Program-made: the position numbers and the translations under genes | Notes under the pieces: model-generated | The model's database searches: none | What the model was told of the DNA's origin: nothing | What the model saw: the letters and a program-made list of their open reading frames with translations, nothing else | Assembly (NCBI GenBank): GCA_002440945.1 | Contig: DJWG01000075.1 | Span: 4,919 to 12,949, forward strand | Length of the DNA: 8,031 bases | Source: Rhodobacteraceae bacterium UBA6236 | GTDB taxonomy: Bacteria; Pseudomonadota; Alphaproteobacteria; Rhodobacterales; Rhodobacteraceae | Direction of reading: 5' to 3' | Part shown: positions 5,355 to 8,031 of the stretch, one piece after another | How the letters are laid out: every line of letters begins with the position of its first letter | Numbering within the stretch: the stretch's first letter is position 1

Positions 5355-6791
5355 TCACAACTGCCCGAACCATTCCGACCAGAGACCGGCCGCCCAGAAC
5401 ATCAGCGACAGGATGATCATCAGGATGCCGATGCCGAACTTGTCGCGCATGGCAAAGACGATCGGATCGTGGTCCTGCTGGCCATACCAGCCCAACATGA
5501 CCATCCGCCACAGCCAGACCGCCATCGGCACCATGGCGAGCCACAGGATCCAGGTGGTCGGATACAGCTCCCGCCCCTGCGGGCTGACCGAATAGAGGAA
5601 GAAGATCAGCAGCGCGCCTACGGTGCCAAGCCCGGCGACGTTCAGCAGATCCCCGCGATCCGAGCGGGCGTAGCCCCGCCCCGGCAGCCGTTCCTCCGAC
5701 GTCGCAAGGGTAAGTTCGGTCAGCCGCTTGACGCAGCCAAGGGTGACGAAGATCGGGAAGATGAAGATCAGCATGTAGATCGAGACATCGACCTGCCCCG
5801 CAGCAGCCCCGGCCACCACCCGGATCGTATAAAGCGCGGCCAGCGTCGCGATATCGACCCAGCGCATCCGCTTGAGCTTCAGCGAATAGGCGAGCGAGGT
5901 GGCCATATAAAGGACCACCACCCCGAAGAACCACAGGTTCAGCGCCGCCGCGAGACCCAGCGACAGGATCATCAGCGCCGCAAAGGCGATCATGCCCACC
6001 GAAATCGGCACCGCGCCGCTGGCGAAGGGGCGACGGCACTTGGTCTGGTGCAGGCGGTCGGCCTCAAGGTCGAGAAGATCGTTGACGATATAGATGCTCG
6101 ACGCCGCCGCCGAGAAGGACACGATGCCCAGAAGGATCGGCAGGAACGTCGCCATGTCGAACCGGTGCGAGGCGATCATCGGCAGGAACAGCAGCAGGTT
6201 CTTGACCCATTGGTGGGGCCGCATCGCCTTGATCAGATCGCCCCAGTTCCAGCCACCCGGCAGTTCGACCACGTTCTGACCGCGCGAAACCAGCGCCCGC
6301 GCCGAGGGCAGATAGCCCACGACAAGCGCATTGTCCGCCCGTTCCCAGATCGCCATGTCGGTGATTTCGTTGCCGGCATAGTCGAACCCGCCTTCGCCGT
6401 AAGCCTCGACAAGGGCTTCGGCCTTGGCCGGGCCTTTCAGGTTCACGCTGCGATCCGAGGCAAAGACGGTTTCCGAAAGGCCGTAATCCGAAGCCAGTTT
6501 CGTCACCAGCGACGCATCCGCCGCCGAGGCCAGAACCACCTCGCGCCCCGCCATCCGGTTTTCCAGCGCCAGTTCCGCCACCGCGGGGTTCACGGGAAGG
6601 AGATCGGTGCGCAGCGACGCGATCCCGGCCAGTTCCGCCTTCAAGATCTGCGGCGTGCGGAAATGCTTGGCGACTGCCCGGAGCGTACCCCAAGGATCGC
6701 GCCCCAGCCCCGCCCAGAAGCTTTCATATAGCATGTCGGTCTTCAGAAAGGTGCCGTCGACATCCAGTACCAGCGGCTTCACATCCGTCAT
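5355..6791 (-). CDS. HAD phosphatase-UbiA prenyltransferase fusion (decaprenyl-phosphate phosphoribosyltransferase-like)
   Basis: The gene encodes a 478-aa two-domain protein. Residues about 1-180 are a HAD-type hydrolase: D10-V-D12-G-T (nucleophile motif), LASA with S89, a conserved Lys region (K119/K123) and AGNEITD (139-145) for metal binding. Residues about 185-478 are a UbiA integral membrane domain with about nine hydrophobic helices. It has N237-D238-x2-D241-x3-D245 followed by TKCRRP (250-255), a second acidic site near D313, and HDPIVFAMRDKFG near the end. The ND..D...D..H..K..RP pattern resembles mycobacterial Rv3806c, which moves phosphoribose onto decaprenyl phosphate, more than quinone-pathway UbiA. 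The HAD domain could then remove the 5'-phosphate to give polyprenyl-phosphoribose; this is inference. ATG 6791 is 7 bases after the transglycosylase stop, with GGGGAG at 6803-6808; an ATG at 6827 would overlap that gene. The partner epimerase genes are not in the window. A ubiquinone or heme role is less likely. Confidence 0.88.
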   Translation of the reverse strand: MTDVKPLVLDVDGTFLKTDMLYESFWAGLGRDPWGTLRAVAKHFRTPQILKAELAGIASLRTDLLPVNPAVAELALENRMAGREVVLASAADASLVTKLASDYGLSETVFASDRSVNLKGPAKAEALVEAYGEGGFDYAGNEITDMAIWERADNALVVGYLPSARALVSRGQNVVELPGGWNWGDLIKAMRPHQWVKNLLLFLPMIASHRFDMATFLPILLGIVSFSAAASSIYIVNDLLDLEADRLHQTKCRRPFASGAVPISVGMIAFAALMILSLGLAAALNLWFFGVVVLYMATSLAYSLKLKRMRWVDIATLAALYTIRVVAGAAAGQVDVSIYMLIFIFPIFVTLGCVKRLTELTLATSEERLPGRGYARSDRGDLLNVAGLGTVGALLIFFLYSVSPQGRELYPTTWILWLAMVPMAVWLWRMVMLGWYGQQDHDPIVFAMRDKFGIGILMIILSLMFWAAGLWSEWFGQL

Positions 6792-6798
6792 CGCCCGT

Positions 6799-7671
6799 TC
6801 AACTCCCCGCCGCGAAGACGCAGCCATCCGTCACCAGTTCCGGGGGCGTGCGACACAGCCCTCGCGCCACCGACCAGGCGGCAAGCACTTTCGGAACATA
6901 GTCCCGCGTTTCGGTATAGGGCGGCACGCCGCCATTCGATTTCACCGCGTTTTCACCGGCATTATAGGCGGCCAGCACCATCAGCGGATCGCGGTCGAAT
7001 TCCTTCATCAACCAGTTCAGATAGGCAACCCCGCCCTTGATGTTCTGTTTGGGGTCCTTGCTGTCCGACACGCCGAACCGGTCGGCCGTCGCGGGGATCA
7101 GCTGCATCAGGCCCACGGCCCCGGCCCCCGACACGGCATCGACCCGACCGCCGCTTTCGATCCCCATGACTGCAAGCACCAGCGCGGGCGATACCTCGGT
7201 GCCGATCGTGGCTTGCAGAATCTCGGACCCGTGGGCCAGCGCCATCTGCTGCATGTGCTGAAGCCGTGGCGCCGCGACCATCGTGCCGTTCGGACCCTGG
7301 TTGAGCGTTGCCAGCGCCAGGTCGAACCGGCCGTCGCGCTCTGCCAGATTGGGCGAGACTGCGTTCCAGAACCAGTCATAGCTTCCGGGTGCCGCAGGCT
7401 TGACAGGCCCCGGCCGCAAACCGGGTGCCGCACCGCCCTTCGGGATCGGATTTTCCGGCAAGGGCATCGATGAGGCAAGCATCCGCGCCTGTTCCTCGGG
7501 GTTGATCTGCACGGTGATCCGCTTGCCCACCCCGGCCTTCGGGGCCGCGACGCGCTTGAAGCTGAAATCGGGATAGACGGTCGCTGCCTGCGGCGCCGTC
7601 TCTTCGGCCTGTGCGGAACCGAGCCCCAGAAGGGCGCACAGCACAATGGCCGCCTTGCCTTGGCGGTTCAT
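6799..7671 (-). CDS. Secreted lytic transglycosylase, SLT domain
   Basis: Lytic transglycosylases cut the MurNAc-GlcNAc bond of peptidoglycan in the periplasm, forming 1,6-anhydroMurNAc. The 290-aa product begins with a signal peptide, MNRQGKAAIVLCALLGLGSA, with likely cleavage after AQA (residue 22). Residues 23-145 are not a domain I recognise. The SLT (family 1-type) domain covers about 146-262: the catalytic Glu is E172 in MGIESGG, followed by GAVGLMQLIPATADRFGV (184-201), NIKGGVAYL, AAYNAGENAV (234-243) and PYTETRDYVPKVL (251-263). C273 and C284 near the end may form a disulfide. ATG 7671 has only a weak ribosome binding site (AGGCAG, 6 bases away). The gene starts an apparent two-gene operon with the HAD-UbiA gene 7 bases downstream, pairing wall turnover with probable lipid-linked sugar synthesis. 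The catalytic assignment is firm; the physiological role is open. Confidence 0.93.
   Translation of the reverse strand: MNRQGKAAIVLCALLGLGSAQAEETAPQAATVYPDFSFKRVAAPKAGVGKRITVQINPEEQARMLASSMPLPENPIPKGGAAPGLRPGPVKPAAPGSYDWFWNAVSPNLAERDGRFDLALATLNQGPNGTMVAAPRLQHMQQMALAHGSEILQATIGTEVSPALVLAVMGIESGGRVDAVSGAGAVGLMQLIPATADRFGVSDSKDPKQNIKGGVAYLNWLMKEFDRDPLMVLAAYNAGENAVKSNGGVPPYTETRDYVPKVLAAWSVARGLCRTPPELVTDGCVFAAGS
6803..6808 (-). promoter_or_regulatory. Ribosome binding site of the HAD-UbiA gene inside the transglycosylase 3' end
   Basis: It reads GGGGAG on the minus strand, 11 bases before ATG 6791 and just before the transglycosylase stop codon. The placement suggests translational coupling of the two genes. 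Confidence 0.5.
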
Positions 7672-8017
7672 GATTTTCTGCCTGCCTCATACTTGTCGTA
7701 TGCTTTTGCCGGACTCTGCCCGAGGCATGGCCCTCGATCCAGCATTTCCGGGCGGAATCGGTCGATTCCCGAACGAATCCGATGTTTTGGCAACAGAATG
7801 GGCGCAGAGGATTGATCGTCTGCCGGATAAAATCCCCCATGGACTGGCGAATTGGCGCCGAAACCGCATCATTAACGGTCAAGACCACGGAGAAGGTCCA
7901 AAGATTAACGAAAGTTGCCCTAGTTCGACCACGTTTCCGGGGGAAAACGACCTCAGCCAAGCGAAACCCGGGGTTCCGGACGCTGGGCCGGAACCTGACA
8001 AACCCTGGAGAGACGAC
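7672..8017. other. Divergent intergenic region with GANTC cluster
   Basis: About 346 bases separate the transglycosylase gene (minus) from the next plus-strand start. Four GANTC sites, the CcrM methylation target in many alphaproteobacteria, lie at 7712, 7755, 7764 and 7775. An inverted repeat CATAC-N5-GTATG is at 7688-7702, and ATTAACG occurs at 7871 and 7904. It must hold promoters for both genes, but I could not pick a convincing -35/-10 pair on either strand. An open plus-strand frame across 7782-8021 has no ribosome binding site or recognisable content. Confidence 0.6.
7972..7995 (+). promoter_or_regulatory. Stem-loop just upstream of the gene starting at 8018
   Basis: GGTTCCGG (7972-7979) and CCGGAACC (7988-7995) form a perfect 8-bp stem with an 8-base loop. 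It ends 11 bases before the GGAG ribosome binding site (8007-8010). It could be a leader structure that stabilises the mRNA or affects translation. Confidence 0.5.
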
Positions 8018-8031
8018 ATGAAAGCCTTCAA
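8018..8031 (+). CDS. Start of a plus-strand gene (first codons only)
   Basis: ATG AAA GCC TTC at 8018 gives MKAF before the window ends. GGAG at 8007-8010, within TGGAGAG, lies 7 bases upstream, a good ribosome binding site. The long untranslated region and stem-loop before it fit a gene start. The basic N-terminus could begin a signal peptide, but four residues are too few to assign a product. Confidence 0.5.

Noticed and set aside
5235..6731. 498-codon open plus-strand frame opposite the HAD-UbiA gene
   Set aside because: It is rich in His, Arg, Gln and Asp with no hydrophobic pattern, typical of an antisense frame in GC-rich DNA. The minus-strand gene has clear catalytic motifs.
7782..8021. 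79-codon plus-strand frame in the intergenic region
   Set aside because: No ribosome binding site, no recognisable features, and it overlaps a better-supported start at 8018.

Overview
The window looks like chromosomal DNA of a Rhodobacterales alphaproteobacterium, in the Rhodobacter/Cereibacter/Tabrizicola range. It is GC-rich. From memory, the ferredoxin-NADP reductase closely resembles Rhodobacter capsulatus FPR, including its C-terminal extension, and the DUF934–fpr order is the one I associate with Rhodobacterales sulfur-assimilation clusters. I see no mobile elements, tRNA or rRNA genes, CRISPR arrays or phage genes. This is mostly a conserved core region, with one unusual repeat-rich envelope gene.

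Plus strand, left part (1-2927). The 3' end of a DUF934 gene (sulfite-reduction locus) is followed by fpr. A bidirectional terminator separates fpr from a convergent 72-aa membrane protein with a Thr/Ala/Pro/Glu-rich tail. Next, read away from that small gene, comes infC (translation initiation factor IF-3). It appears to start at a rare ATA codon behind a good promoter and ribosome binding site. An intrinsic terminator and rlmJ (23S rRNA m6A2030 methyltransferase) follow closely.

Minus strand, right part (2932-7671). In transcription order there is a secreted lytic transglycosylase. Seven bases later comes a HAD-phosphatase/UbiA-prenyltransferase fusion related to decaprenyl-phosphate phosphoribosyltransferases. 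After a spacer with two strong hairpins comes a 734-aa OmpA-family protein. It has a signal peptide, about 415 residues of Pro/Ala/Glu/Thr-rich sequence containing six perfect 15-bp repeats, a single hydrophobic helix, a beta-rich segment and a C-terminal peptidoglycan-binding OmpA domain. It ends at its own terminator, convergent with rlmJ. These three genes are all envelope genes: peptidoglycan cleavage, probable polyprenyl-phosphate sugar donor synthesis, and anchoring to peptidoglycan.

Right edge (7672-8031). A divergent intergenic region of about 346 bases carries a cluster of GANTC sites and a stem-loop. The first codons of a plus-strand gene begin at 8018.

The most notable points are the ATA start of infC, the expanded mucin-like OmpA protein with its topology puzzle, the HAD-UbiA fusion, the perfect 13-bp inverted repeat upstream of the OmpA gene, and the GANTC cluster. 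I did not find an obviously new multi-gene system.
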